Source of the DNA: Pseudomonas gingeri
GTDB taxonomy: Bacteria > Pseudomonadota > Gammaproteobacteria > Pseudomonadales > Pseudomonadaceae
Assembly (NCBI RefSeq): GCF_013386165.1
Contig: NZ_JACAOS010000002.1
Span: 62,001 to 126,000 of the forward strand
DNA: 64,000 nt
Direction of reading: 5' to 3'
Under the pieces are notes generated by a model, which saw nothing but the letters and a program-made list of their open reading frames with translations, did no database searches and was not told the origin of the DNA. Positions 23,335 through 32,379 of this stretch are shown here, piece by piece. Position numbers and translations under genes: made by a program. The stretch's first letter is position 1; each line of letters starts with the position of its first letter.

Positions 23335-23363
23335 TTGACCCATTGTCGGACAATCTGTAAATT
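23335..23363 (+). promoter_or_regulatory. Promoter with internal dyad upstream of the acyl-amine cluster
   Basis: TTGACC (23335-23340), 17-nt spacer, TAAATT (23358-23363). The spacer contains the perfect inverted repeat ATTGT-CGG-ACAAT (23342-23354), placed where a repressor would block RNA polymerase. It lies 29 nt before the first gene of the 14-gene operon. No regulator gene is in the operon. Confidence 0.55.
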
Positions 23364-23391
23364 GCGCCGCCTGTGTCAAGGAGCGACAAAA

Positions 23392-25092
23392 ATGGCTAAC
23401 GGAATAGTCCAGCCTGCCTGTTTGTGTTTGTTCAATAAATTTCTGATCAATTCTCATTCTCGTCAAACCACTGTTCTGACGCAGGATGCGGCTGCCTCGA
23501 TCAATCATGCCGAGTTGCTCGACCGCGTTGGACGGGTGCGCAGTGTGCTGCGCCACCGTGGCCTCCAGCGTGGGCAGGTGGTGGCCATTGCCTTGGCGTC
23601 CGGCTTCGACGTGTTGTCGATGATCCTGGCAGCTTGGGCCGAAGGCTTGGCCATTTCCCTGATCCCCCATGAGTGGGGTGGGGCGTCCGGCAAGTCCGAT
23701 GACGGTCGTTTGAGCGCCATGCTCGAGCTGATCGAACCGATCCTGATTCTCGGCGGTGAGCCTGTTCAACAGCAGTTGCCCCATGAATGGGCGAGCCGGT
23801 TCCTGACCGATGTCGCGTTGGGCGAAGCGCTGGGTACCGTGCAAGCGCTGCATGAGCCGGCGCGTTGTGTCCCCGCCGACCTGGCCATTTTGCAGTTCAC
23901 TTCCGGTAGCACCGGTGCGCCCAAGGCCGTGTGTATCAGCCAGGCGATGCTCAGTGCCAATTGCCAGGCGATTGCCGAACGTGTCGCCGTCACCCCGCAG
24001 GACCGGATGGTCAGTTGGCTGCCGTTGCACCACGACATGGGCTTGTCGGCGATCACCCTCGCCTGGTGGTGTGGCATCGATCTGGTCCTGATGCCGACGC
24101 GTGAGTTTTCCCGTCAACCGCTTGCCTGGTTGCAGGCGCTGTCGCGCTACAAGGGCACCTTGTCACCCGCGCCGACCTCGGCCTTTGCCTTGCTCAATCG
24201 TCTGGCGGGACGTGTCCGTGACGGTGAACTGGATCTGTCCGCCTGGCGTTACGCCTGGGTCGGCGCCGAGCCGGTCTTCCATGACCATCTGCGGCAGTTC
24301 GAAACCGCGTTCGCGCCTCATGGCCTACAGTCCGGGGTGGTGCAACCAGCCTATGGCATGGCCGAAGCCGTGGTGGCGGTTTCCCTCAATCCGCCGGGAC
24401 AGCAGTTGCGTGTTCGTTGGCTGGATACCCGCGCCTTGCATGCCCTCGGAGAAGTCATCGAACTGAGCGAGGGCGCGCCGGGTGCCGCTGCTTACCTGGG
24501 GAACGGCGAGGTGGTCGATGGGGTCGAGTTGCGCATTGCCGATGAGCACGGGCTCGCATTGGGTGAGGGCAGCCTGGGCCATATCGAAATTCGCGGGGCT
24601 TCGGTGATCGGCCAGTACCTGAAGGTCGAGCCGGTCCGCCGCCAGGACAGCGACTGGTACAGCACCGGTGACCTGGGCTTTCTGCTCGACAACGAAATCT
24701 ATATCACCGGGCGCACCAAGGACCTCATTACCCGTGCTGGCGTCAATGTCAGCCCGCAGATCATCGAATGGGCCCTTGAAAGCACACTCGGACTGGCCGC
24801 CGGTTCGGTCGCCGCCTTTTCCTGCATCGACAGCCGTCTGGCCAGGGAGAGTGTGGTGGTGGTCATGGCCAGCAACGCACTGGCCGGGCGCGAGCTGGAC
24901 GATCTGCGCCGTGAGGTGGCCCGTACGGCGGTCCGCCATGCGGGCGTCCAGGTCGATGAACTGGTGCTGATCCGGCGCGCGGACTTTCCCAGGACCACCA
25001 GCGGCAAGATCCAACGCCAGGCCTTGTGTCGACGCTATCTCGGCGGCGAATTGAGCCCTGTTGGCGCGACCCCGAGCCCTCTTTCCATCTAA
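23392..25092 (+). CDS. Fatty-acyl-AMP ligase (FAAL-like)
   Basis: 566 residues from the ATG at 23392 with an AAGGAG site; an earlier start would be in the promoter. ANL-family motifs: LQFTSGSTGAPKAV (167-180), WLPLHHDMGL (209-218), which is typical of FAALs, then WYSTGDLG, GRTKDLI and a C-terminal TTSGKIQRQ with the catalytic lysine. It would activate a free fatty acid with ATP and pass it to a carrier protein. The next gene is such a carrier. Chain length cannot be read. Confidence 0.85.
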   Translation: MANGIVQPACLCLFNKFLINSHSRQTTVLTQDAAASINHAELLDRVGRVRSVLRHRGLQRGQVVAIALASGFDVLSMILAAWAEGLAISLIPHEWGGASGKSDDGRLSAMLELIEPILILGGEPVQQQLPHEWASRFLTDVALGEALGTVQALHEPARCVPADLAILQFTSGSTGAPKAVCISQAMLSANCQAIAERVAVTPQDRMVSWLPLHHDMGLSAITLAWWCGIDLVLMPTREFSRQPLAWLQALSRYKGTLSPAPTSAFALLNRLAGRVRDGELDLSAWRYAWVGAEPVFHDHLRQFETAFAPHGLQSGVVQPAYGMAEAVVAVSLNPPGQQLRVRWLDTRALHALGEVIELSEGAPGAAAYLGNGEVVDGVELRIADEHGLALGEGSLGHIEIRGASVIGQYLKVEPVRRQDSDWYSTGDLGFLLDNEIYITGRTKDLITRAGVNVSPQIIEWALESTLGLAAGSVAAFSCIDSRLARESVVVVMASNALAGRELDDLRREVARTAVRHAGVQVDELVLIRRADFPRTTSGKIQRQALCRRYLGGELSPVGATPSPLSI

Positions 25093-25133
25093 CCCACTTA
25101 GCCGCATGGATTGCCTGCGTGCAAGGAGCACCT

Positions 25134-25400
25134 GTGTTCGACGTTATCTGCCAGACGATTCGTAGTCTTTCGCTGCAAGGCATTCTGCCAGCCCATCTGA
25201 ACAGCATGCCGTTGCAACCCGACGACGCCTTGCTCGACCTCGGGCTGGATTCCCTCAGCCAATTGACCTTGCTCTCCGAGTTGCGCGGGCGCCTGGAGGT
25301 CAGCCTTCCGTCTGATCTCCTCGACGGCATGACGACCTTGCACGAGTTGGCGCAAATGCTTGAAGGGGCGAATGTGTTCGACCTGTCTCCGGCCATCTGA
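25134..25400 (+). CDS. Acyl carrier protein 1
   Basis: 88 residues, GTG start with AAGGAG site 6 nt upstream. The motif LGLDSLSQL carries the serine for the phosphopantetheine arm. A stand-alone carrier directly after a FAAL is the usual pair for loading a fatty acid. A second carrier is at 35527, so the two probably serve different steps. Confidence 0.85.
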   Translation: MFDVICQTIRSLSLQGILPAHLNSMPLQPDDALLDLGLDSLSQLTLLSELRGRLEVSLPSDLLDGMTTLHELAQMLEGANVFDLSPAI

Positions 25401-25412
25401 GGGGGCACGAAC

Positions 25413-26435
25413 ATGTCCAGTCTTTCCAATAAAGCGGCTAGCTGGTTCGTCAGCGCCAGGGCCGACACCCTGGCCATCCTGATCGGTGGCCCGCTGATTT
25501 CCGTGGCCTTGTTGCTGGCGATCCTGCACGGCCCGGCGTTTCTGATCGGCGCCTTGCTGTTCGCCCTGTTCCTGGATATCCCCCATGTGCTGCACACCCA
25601 TGTGCGGCTGCTGGCCGAGCCGCTGGAGTACCGACGGCACAAGGTGCGTTTCTGGACCAGCCTGGGGCTGATCAGTGCCCTGTGTCTCGGGCTGTATGCG
25701 TTCGGTGCCTTTGCCTGGCTGGTGGCGATCTGGGTGTACTGGCAGCCGTATCACGTGTGCAAGCAACACTTTGGTGTGGCCGCGCTGTATGCGCGCAAAT
25801 CCGGCTACCAGCACTCGACCGCGCCGATCCGTACGATGGTGCTGGCCGGATTCGCCGCGCCGCTGCTGTACCGGATCAGTCACGGCGGCTTTCATTTCGG
25901 CGACTACCAGCTCTTCGGACAAGCGCTGCCCTTTGCCAATATCACCATCCCCACGCCACCGATTGATCCGATCTGGGCGGTCCTGGCCTATGGCGTGTTC
26001 GCCGTCGTGACCCTGCGGTTTATCGGCATGCAATGGCGCCAGAGTCAGTGTGGCGAGGCCTTGCCCAGGTTCGTGCTGGTGATGCTGGCGGTCTCGCTGG
26101 GGCTTTACAACGCGGCCTACCTGCTGGTGGGTGATCTGTACGCGCTGATCCTGATCGGCACCAGTATCCACGCCTTGCAATATCACCTGGTCTGCACGTC
26201 GACCGTGCAGGCCGGCTTGCGCAGAACCCGCGAACAGCCGGTACCGGCAGGTCTTCTCGGTGCGGGCCATCGCTGGGTCAGGCAGATGGGCGAGCGGCCC
26301 TGGATCTGGTTCGCCAGCCTCGGGATGGCCAGCCTGTTGGTCCTGAGTCTGGAAATGCCTTCGGTCGGGCTGCTGCCCTTGATCGTCGTCCTCCACCACT
26401 TTTATCTGGACGGTGTGATTTGGAAGCGTCCTTGA
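25413..26435 (+). CDS. Polytopic membrane protein with conserved histidine motifs, unknown function
   Basis: 340 residues with about eight to nine membrane segments. Histidines recur near the membrane surface: DIPHVLHTHVRLL, YWQPYHVCKQHFG, IHALQYHLV and VLHHFYLDGVIWK. Such paired histidines suggest a membrane metal enzyme (desaturase, hydroxylase or Brp/Blh-like oxygenase), though none of the classic desaturase boxes is complete. It overlaps the true desaturase gene by 16 nt. It may oxidise the carrier-bound chain or the final lipid. I do not recognise the family. Confidence 0.6.
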   Translation: MSSLSNKAASWFVSARADTLAILIGGPLISVALLLAILHGPAFLIGALLFALFLDIPHVLHTHVRLLAEPLEYRRHKVRFWTSLGLISALCLGLYAFGAFAWLVAIWVYWQPYHVCKQHFGVAALYARKSGYQHSTAPIRTMVLAGFAAPLLYRISHGGFHFGDYQLFGQALPFANITIPTPPIDPIWAVLAYGVFAVVTLRFIGMQWRQSQCGEALPRFVLVMLAVSLGLYNAAYLLVGDLYALILIGTSIHALQYHLVCTSTVQAGLRRTREQPVPAGLLGAGHRWVRQMGERPWIWFASLGMASLLVLSLEMPSVGLLPLIVVLHHFYLDGVIWKRP

Positions 26436-27472
26436 ATCGCAGGCCGACAGCGCCCGGGCGAGGTGAGCGCGGCTTTATCGAGGCCCTGCGGCCGCTGGTC
26501 GACGACCTGCGCCGTCATCAGGCCTGGCGTTACTGGCTGGACTTCGGTGTGAACATCGCGGCGTTCTGGGTGGCGTTGTCCCTGCTGGAGATCGTCGGCC
26601 CGTGGCTTCAGGCCGGGTGTTACCTGGTGGCGGTGTTCACCCTGTATCGCTGCGCGATGTTTATCCATGAACTCAGCCATATGCCCCGGCGTGCGGTGCG
26701 CGGATTCAACCTGGCGTGGAACCTGGCCTGTGGCATCCCCCTGTTGCTGCCGTCGTTCCTTTACCTCAGCCATATGGACCATCACACACTGGCGCGTTAC
26801 GGCACGCGCCAGGACCCGGAGTACCTGCCGTTCGAACGGCGTTTCGCCAGCAGTATGGCGACCCTGGCACTGGGCACATTGCTGACCCCGTTGTTGCTGT
26901 GGGTGCGCTTCGCCCTGGCAGGCCCGCTGTCCTGGTTTGTGCCGGCGTTGCGGCGTGTGGTGGTCGAACGCTACAGCGCCGTGACCTTGCATGCCGCCTA
27001 CCGCAACAACCCGGCGCGGCTGTCCGCCAGCCAGGCTTATAACCGCCTGCTCGAAGGCTTGACCTGCCTGTATGCCTGGGCACTGGTGGCCACTGCGGGC
27101 ACTGCCTTGCTGCCCTGGAGCCGGATCGGCTGGTTCCTCGCGGTGATCTACGGGGTGCTGTTCATCAATATGTTTCGCACCTGGCTGGCGCACCGATATG
27201 CCTCGCCCGGTCATCCCGTTTCGTTGCAATGGCAACTGAGCGACTCCGCCACCCATGCCCGCCAGGGTGGCTGGATCGAGTTGTTCGAACCCTTGAGCCA
27301 GCGTTATCACGCGATGCACCACCTGTTCCCGGCGTTGCCCTATCACGCCCTCAAGACCGCCCATGAGCGGGTCATGGCGGCAGACGGCGTGGCCGCCGAC
27401 CTGTACCGGCAGACCGCCGCGGCGCACCTGGCGCCGACTTCCACTCCTTACCCGACAGAGAATCCTTCATGA
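26420..27472 (+). CDS. Membrane fatty acid desaturase
   Basis: 350 residues with a TTG start at 26420 (or 26432). Three histidine boxes are present: HELSH, HMDHH and HAMHH, between several membrane segments, the arrangement of di-iron fatty acid desaturases and hydroxylases. The boxes fit acyl-lipid or acyl-ACP desaturases of bacteria. It starts inside the preceding membrane-protein gene and ends overlapping the aminotransferase gene by 4 nt. It likely introduces a double bond (or hydroxyl) into the chain loaded by the FAAL. Confidence 0.8.
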   Translation: MEASLNRRPTAPGRGERGFIEALRPLVDDLRRHQAWRYWLDFGVNIAAFWVALSLLEIVGPWLQAGCYLVAVFTLYRCAMFIHELSHMPRRAVRGFNLAWNLACGIPLLLPSFLYLSHMDHHTLARYGTRQDPEYLPFERRFASSMATLALGTLLTPLLLWVRFALAGPLSWFVPALRRVVVERYSAVTLHAAYRNNPARLSASQAYNRLLEGLTCLYAWALVATAGTALLPWSRIGWFLAVIYGVLFINMFRTWLAHRYASPGHPVSLQWQLSDSATHARQGGWIELFEPLSQRYHAMHHLFPALPYHALKTAHERVMAADGVAADLYRQTAAAHLAPTSTPYPTENPS

Positions 27473-30078
27473 GCCGCTGGCAAGAAATCAGTCCCTTCGA
27501 ACAGCATGTCAACCCGGCCATCGGTGAGTTGATCCGCCGGGTTGGGCTCGACAAGACCTTTGTCCGGGGTGAGGGTTGCTATCTCTATGACGCGGCGGGG
27601 AAGGCCTATCTGGATTTCCTCGGCGCCTATGGAGCGCTGCCTTTCGGTCATAGCCCGGATGCGTTGCTGGCTGAGCTGGCGAGCTTCCAAATCAGCCGTG
27701 AGCCGATCTTCGTCCAGCCATCCTGCCTGGCGGCCAGCGGCCGGTTGGCCCAACGCCTGCTGGAACTGGCGCCGGGCCAATACCGCAGCGTGACCTTCCA
27801 GAACAGCGGCGCGGAAACCGTCGAGGCGGCGTTGAAAGCCTGTCTGGTGAAGACCGGTCGCAAGCGCATCCTGTCGACCCATCAGAGTTTTCATGGCAAG
27901 ACCCTGGGCGCGTTGTCCGCCACCGGTTCGGATAAATACCAGGAAGGCTTCCAGGCACCGCTGCCGGGGTTCGACTTTGTCGACTACGGCGATATCCAGG
28001 CCATCGAGGCGCAATTGCAGCGCTATCCGGGTGCCTACGCGGCCATCATCGTCGAACCGATCCAGGGCGAGGGCGGCATCAACCTGCCGCCGGCCGATTA
28101 CCTCCAGGCTGTTCGCGCGGCCTGTGATCGTCACGGTACGTTGTTGATCATCGACGAAGTGCAGACCGGGCTCGGGCGCACCGGCAAGCTCTTCGCCAGC
28201 GAAGGTGTGCAGGCCGACTGTCTGCTGCTGGCCAAGGCCCTGGGCGGTGGGGTCATGCCGATCGGTGCCTGCCTGCTGGCGGAGAGCGCCTACAGCGAAG
28301 ATTTCCAGAACCGGCACTCCTCGACCTTCGGCGGCAATACCCTGGCCTGTCGCATCGGCCTGAAAGTATTGGACCTGTTGCGCGACCAGCCCGAGTTGCT
28401 GGACGGCGTCCGCGACAATGGTGCCTATCTGCTGGAGCAACTGCAGGCGCTGGCGCAGCGTTACCCGACGTTTATCCGCGAGGTGCGTGGTGCCGGTTAC
28501 CTGATTGGCATCGAGTTCACCCTCGACCGCAGTCACTACCCGCAATTCCATGGTGGTTTCACCGGCATCATGGGCGAACAGGAAAGCCTGGTCCCGGTGC
28601 TGGCCAGCTACCTGTTGAATGTCGAAGGCGTACGCGTGGCACCGACACTCAATGGCGCCAGTGTCATGCGCGTAGAGCCGCCATTGATTGCCGGACGTGC
28701 CGAGTGCGAACACTTCCTGCAAGCCCTGGCGCGGACCCTGCAACTGGTGGCTGAAGGACGCACCGGCACATTGCTCGCTCACCTGCTGGAGGCCGAGGCC
28801 GGTTTCCCTGGTGCCCGTGGCCTGCCTTTACATGTGGCACGTTTTGACGAGCCGGTCGCCGACAATCATTTCGCCTTTATCCTGCATCCGCTGGAGTTGG
28901 AGAACTACGCCGAGTTCGATGAAAGCCTCATTCATTACTCGCGCCATTCCCTGCAACTGCTTGAGGATCGCCTCAACCCGCTGCTCGATCCGTTTTTCGT
29001 CTCCACGGTCGAACTGACCTCTCCGGCCACCGGGCGCAAGGTCAGCGGAGACCTGATCATGGTGCCGCGTTCGGCGGCGCAGATGGCGGCGATGCCGGTG
29101 GAAGAGTCCTGTGCCCTGATTGGCCAGGCCATCGACATGGCCAAGGGGCGCGGAGCCAAGTTGGTGGGCCTGGGCGGGCATACCTCGATCGTCACCGGTG
29201 GTGGCCTGCGCCTGTTGGACAAAGGCATCCCCCTGACCACGGGCAACACCTATACCTTGCTCACCGCGGTCGAAGCCGCCTGTCGCGCGGTGCACCTGAC
29301 GGGGCGGCGCATGCAGGACATGCGTGTCGCGGTGATCGGAGCCACGGGCAGTATCGGTTCGGCCATCGCCCGGTTGATCGCCGGCCAGGCCGGCCAGCTG
29401 ACCCTGGTCGGCAATCCCAAGAGTGCACGCTTCAATACACCGCGTTTCGCCTCGGTGATTAGCCAGTTGGTGGCCTATGGCGCGCAGAGCGTGGCGGCAG
29501 AAGGCAGTGTCCTGGCGCGGATTGCCCAGCGTCTGGAGGGCCAGGATACCGCTGAGCTGGGTCGCGCGCTGCTGGACGAAAACGGCAGCCGGACGCCGCT
29601 CAAGTGGAGCAACGATGTCCACTCGTCATTGGCGGATGCCGACCTGGTACTGATCGCCACCAACAGCGCCGAGCGTTTCATCAGTGCTGACGATATTGCT
29701 GTCGGCACCATCCTTTGCGACATCTCGCGGCCGGCCAATGTCAGCCAGGACATCGCCGCTCGCCGGCCCGATGTGCTGGTGCTCGATGGCGGCATTGTCG
29801 AGATGCCGGGCGCTGCACGATTGGGCTCGCGCTACGGGATCCCCGACGACCTGGCCTACGCTTGCATGGCCGAGACCATGATGCTCGCCCTTGAAGGCGA
29901 GTGGCGTCATGCGAGCCTCGGGCTGGACCTGAGCAATGAGGACCTGGAGCTGATCGAAGGCCTGGCGGGGCGCCACGGCTTCAAGCTGGCGGGCTTGCGC
30001 AGTTTCGACAAGGCCCTGGACCCGCAGGCCTGGCAGCGTTACGCCGAACGTTTCCAACCGGTTGCCGAACCCATCTGA
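27469..30078 (+). CDS. Bifunctional aminotransferase (class III) fused to acyl-ACP-reductase-like domain
   Basis: 869 residues. Residues 1-430 are a class III PLP aminotransferase: FQNSGAETVEAALK (110-123), IVEPIQGEGGI (194-204), IIDEVQTGLGRTGK with Asp229, and LAKALGGGVMPIG with the PLP Lys256. Residues of about 460-869 resemble cyanobacterial long-chain acyl-ACP reductase: FILHPLELENYAEFD (470-484), LGGHTSIVTGGG (568-579), TTGNTYT (590-596), a Rossmann motif IGATGSIG (623-630) and GGIVEMPG. Together they could reduce an acyl thioester to the aldehyde and aminate it to a long-chain amine. The tambjamine enzyme TamH is, as I recall, a similar fusion. Confidence 0.8.
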   Translation: MSRWQEISPFEQHVNPAIGELIRRVGLDKTFVRGEGCYLYDAAGKAYLDFLGAYGALPFGHSPDALLAELASFQISREPIFVQPSCLAASGRLAQRLLELAPGQYRSVTFQNSGAETVEAALKACLVKTGRKRILSTHQSFHGKTLGALSATGSDKYQEGFQAPLPGFDFVDYGDIQAIEAQLQRYPGAYAAIIVEPIQGEGGINLPPADYLQAVRAACDRHGTLLIIDEVQTGLGRTGKLFASEGVQADCLLLAKALGGGVMPIGACLLAESAYSEDFQNRHSSTFGGNTLACRIGLKVLDLLRDQPELLDGVRDNGAYLLEQLQALAQRYPTFIREVRGAGYLIGIEFTLDRSHYPQFHGGFTGIMGEQESLVPVLASYLLNVEGVRVAPTLNGASVMRVEPPLIAGRAECEHFLQALARTLQLVAEGRTGTLLAHLLEAEAGFPGARGLPLHVARFDEPVADNHFAFILHPLELENYAEFDESLIHYSRHSLQLLEDRLNPLLDPFFVSTVELTSPATGRKVSGDLIMVPRSAAQMAAMPVEESCALIGQAIDMAKGRGAKLVGLGGHTSIVTGGGLRLLDKGIPLTTGNTYTLLTAVEAACRAVHLTGRRMQDMRVAVIGATGSIGSAIARLIAGQAGQLTLVGNPKSARFNTPRFASVISQLVAYGAQSVAAEGSVLARIAQRLEGQDTAELGRALLDENGSRTPLKWSNDVHSSLADADLVLIATNSAERFISADDIAVGTILCDISRPANVSQDIAARRPDVLVLDGGIVEMPGAARLGSRYGIPDDLAYACMAETMMLALEGEWRHASLGLDLSNEDLELIEGLAGRHGFKLAGLRSFDKALDPQAWQRYAERFQPVAEPI

Positions 30079-30094
30079 AGAGAGAGCACCTCAC

Positions 30095-30547
30095 ATGCCC
30101 GTATTGGAAAAGACCACGTTGATCAAGGGGCGCAGTTGCGCCGAAGTGTTCGATTTTTGCCTGGAAGGCGCCAACTTTCCGAAAATCTTCCCGGAGCGGG
30201 TCACGCCACTGGGCAAGATCGATATCGCCGACCTGCGCATCGAGCAAGGCCGCGAGTTTCGCTTCCGGCACTGGATGTTCGGTTTCATCCCGGCCAACTG
30301 GACCGTGCGTATTCGCGAGGTCAAGGATAACCAGCACTTCATTGACGAGATGATCAAGGGACCGCTCAGTGCCTTTCGCCATGAGCATCGGGTGGAGGCC
30401 GCCGAGGGCGGGACGCTCTACACCGACCGGGTCACCTACCGGGCCATCGGTGGTGCATTGCTGGAGCGGTTGTTCGTCAATGACTACATGAACCGCATCT
30501 TCGATGCGCGCCATCGCAACATGCAACAGCTGTTGGACATCGTATGA
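30095..30547 (+). CDS. SRPBCC (START-like) family protein
   Basis: 150 residues, MPVLEKTTLIKGRSCAEVFD, then GANFPKIFPERVTPLG and YTDRVTYRAIGGALLERLFV. The fold is the helix-grip SRPBCC domain, which binds hydrophobic ligands and sometimes acts as a cyclase. It lies between the amine-forming enzyme and a GNAT enzyme and overlaps the latter by 4 nt. It may carry or shape the lipid product. Confidence 0.7.
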   Translation: MPVLEKTTLIKGRSCAEVFDFCLEGANFPKIFPERVTPLGKIDIADLRIEQGREFRFRHWMFGFIPANWTVRIREVKDNQHFIDEMIKGPLSAFRHEHRVEAAEGGTLYTDRVTYRAIGGALLERLFVNDYMNRIFDARHRNMQQLLDIV

Positions 30548-31674
30548 TCGCCGTTCAAGTCGTCGACAGCGCCAAGCGCCTGAAGCAGTTCATCGAGTTG
30601 CCGTTCCGGCTGTATGCCAATGACCCGCTGTGGATTGCGCCTTTGCGCAGTGACATGAAACGCATGCTTTCGCCACGGCACAACCCGTTTTTCCGCGAAG
30701 CCGAGATCGAGCATTTCCTCGCCGTGGATGCTCAGGGGCAGGTGCAGGGCCGGATCAGCGTGAGTATTCATGCCGCCTACAACGAGCGATTTGGCGATGA
30801 GCACGTGTTCTTCGGTTTCTTCGAGGTCGCGCAGGATCCCGCGGTCGCCCGTGCCTTGTTCGACGCCGTCGGCAACTGGGCCAAGGTGCGTGGCAAGTCG
30901 CGCCTGCTGGGGCCCTACAGCTACACCTCGACCCAGGACGCGGCGCTGCTGCTGGAGAATCTCGACGGCCGTGCGCCGACGCTGCTGCAGACCTACAACC
31001 CGCTCTGGTATGCCGACACCCTCAAGCACCTGGGTTTTGAACTGGCCTTTACCTTCAGCACCTACGGTGTGACCACCGAGGAGTACCGGGTACGACGCAA
31101 GGCCAGCCGCAGTGACCGGGTGATGCCGGGCAGCCAGTTCAGTGTGCGCACCGCCACCCGCGCTGATTTGCGCGGCAACCTCGACGAAATCCGCTGCCTG
31201 TTCAACAGCGCCTTCGCCGCGAACTACGAAGTGGCGCCGATTTCCACGGCGAGCTTCAAGTTCCAGATCGACAGCATCAAGACCTTCATCGACCTGGAGG
31301 GCATCAAGCTGATCGAACTCGAGGGCCGCGCCGTGGCGTTTTTCCTGATCCTGCCGGACCTCAACCAGATCCTCGACAAGCTCAAGGGCAGCTTCGGACT
31401 GTTCGACCTGCTCAAGCTGGGCCACTACAAACGCAGCGTCGAGGGTGCGGTGATCGCACTGATCGGCGCCGATCCCACCGTGCAGGGCAGTGGCCTGGGC
31501 CGGCTGATCGGCGAGGAGATCGTGCGTTATGCCGAACCACGCTTTAGCCGCGTGGACACCATGTGGATCGATGACCGCAACCCTTCCAGCTATGTGCTGG
31601 CGCGCAACCTGGGCATGCGTCGGACCAAACGCTATGGCGTTTTCGGCCTCGATCTCGTTGAACCATCGCTCTGA
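30544..31674 (+). CDS. GNAT-fold N-acyltransferase-like protein
   Basis: 376 residues. An N-terminal portion (PFRLYANDPLWIAPLRSDMK, FFREAEIEHFLAV) and a C-terminal GNAT core with GADPTVQGSGLGRLIGEEIV (acetyl-CoA loop) and RNLGMRRTKRYGVFGL. This architecture occurs in Pseudomonas and other bacteria in lipid-modifying clusters. With an amine-forming enzyme next door, N-acylation of the amine is a natural guess. Start overlaps the SRPBCC stop by 4 nt. Confidence 0.65.
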   Translation: MIAVQVVDSAKRLKQFIELPFRLYANDPLWIAPLRSDMKRMLSPRHNPFFREAEIEHFLAVDAQGQVQGRISVSIHAAYNERFGDEHVFFGFFEVAQDPAVARALFDAVGNWAKVRGKSRLLGPYSYTSTQDAALLLENLDGRAPTLLQTYNPLWYADTLKHLGFELAFTFSTYGVTTEEYRVRRKASRSDRVMPGSQFSVRTATRADLRGNLDEIRCLFNSAFAANYEVAPISTASFKFQIDSIKTFIDLEGIKLIELEGRAVAFFLILPDLNQILDKLKGSFGLFDLLKLGHYKRSVEGAVIALIGADPTVQGSGLGRLIGEEIVRYAEPRFSRVDTMWIDDRNPSSYVLARNLGMRRTKRYGVFGLDLVEPSL

Positions 31675-31692
31675 AACGGAGTTGCAAACCGT

Positions 31693-32379
31693 ATGGACAC
31701 ACCCCTGATTTCCCTCACGGGACTGAAGAAGTATTACCCCAGCGGCGATGGTCGCAGCCTGGTGCTCAACCATATCGACCTGGAGATCGCGCGGGCCAGC
31801 ATGACCGTGATCCGCGGTATCTCGGGCTCGGGCAAGACCACGCTGCTCAATATCCTGGGTGGCCTGGACCGGGTCGACGAAGGGCAGGTGCGGGTCGGCG
31901 ATGCGCTGCTCAACGCCATGGACTCTGTTGCCTTGACGCGTTTTCGCGCCGAGCGGGTCGGGTTTATTTTCCAGTTCCATAACCTGATCCCGACGCTGAC
32001 GGTCAAGGAGAACGTGCTGACCGGCCTGGAGCCGATCCGCACGGTCACCGCCCAGGACCATCGGCGGGCCGAGGAGTACCTGCACAAGGTCGGGTTGCAG
32101 GAACATGCCGAGAAGTTTCCCGCCAAGCTCTCCGGCGGGCAGCAGCAGCGTGTGGCCATTGCCCGTGCGCTGATCAAGGAACCGCAACTGATCCTGGCCG
32201 ACGAGCCGACCGGCAGCCTGGATGAGGACACCGGGATGCGGGTGTTCGAATTGCTGCGCCAGATGCAGGAAGAGAAACAGGTGACCGTGGTGATCGTCAC
32301 CCACAACCCGGCCTTGGGACAGCATGCCGACCAGGTCTACGAAATGCGTTCCGGTCACCTGCACAGGGCCGCCCCATGA
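31693..32379 (+). CDS. ABC transporter ATPase (LolD/MacB type)
   Basis: 228 residues. Walker A GISGSGKTTLL, signature LSGGQQQRVAIARAL, Walker B LILADEPTGSLDE and H-loop VTHN are all intact. It belongs to the LolD/MacB/FtsE class, which works with FtsX-type permeases by mechanotransmission and moves lipids or lipoproteins out of the inner membrane. It overlaps the permease gene by 4 nt. Confidence 0.9.
   Translation: MDTPLISLTGLKKYYPSGDGRSLVLNHIDLEIARASMTVIRGISGSGKTTLLNILGGLDRVDEGQVRVGDALLNAMDSVALTRFRAERVGFIFQFHNLIPTLTVKENVLTGLEPIRTVTAQDHRRAEEYLHKVGLQEHAEKFPAKLSGGQQQRVAIARALIKEPQLILADEPTGSLDEDTGMRVFELLRQMQEEKQVTVVIVTHNPALGQHADQVYEMRSGHLHRAAP

Noticed and set aside
30484..32364. 626-codon minus-strand frame opposite the GNAT and ATPase genes
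   Set aside because: Crosses two clear genes on the other strand and has no recognisable domain.
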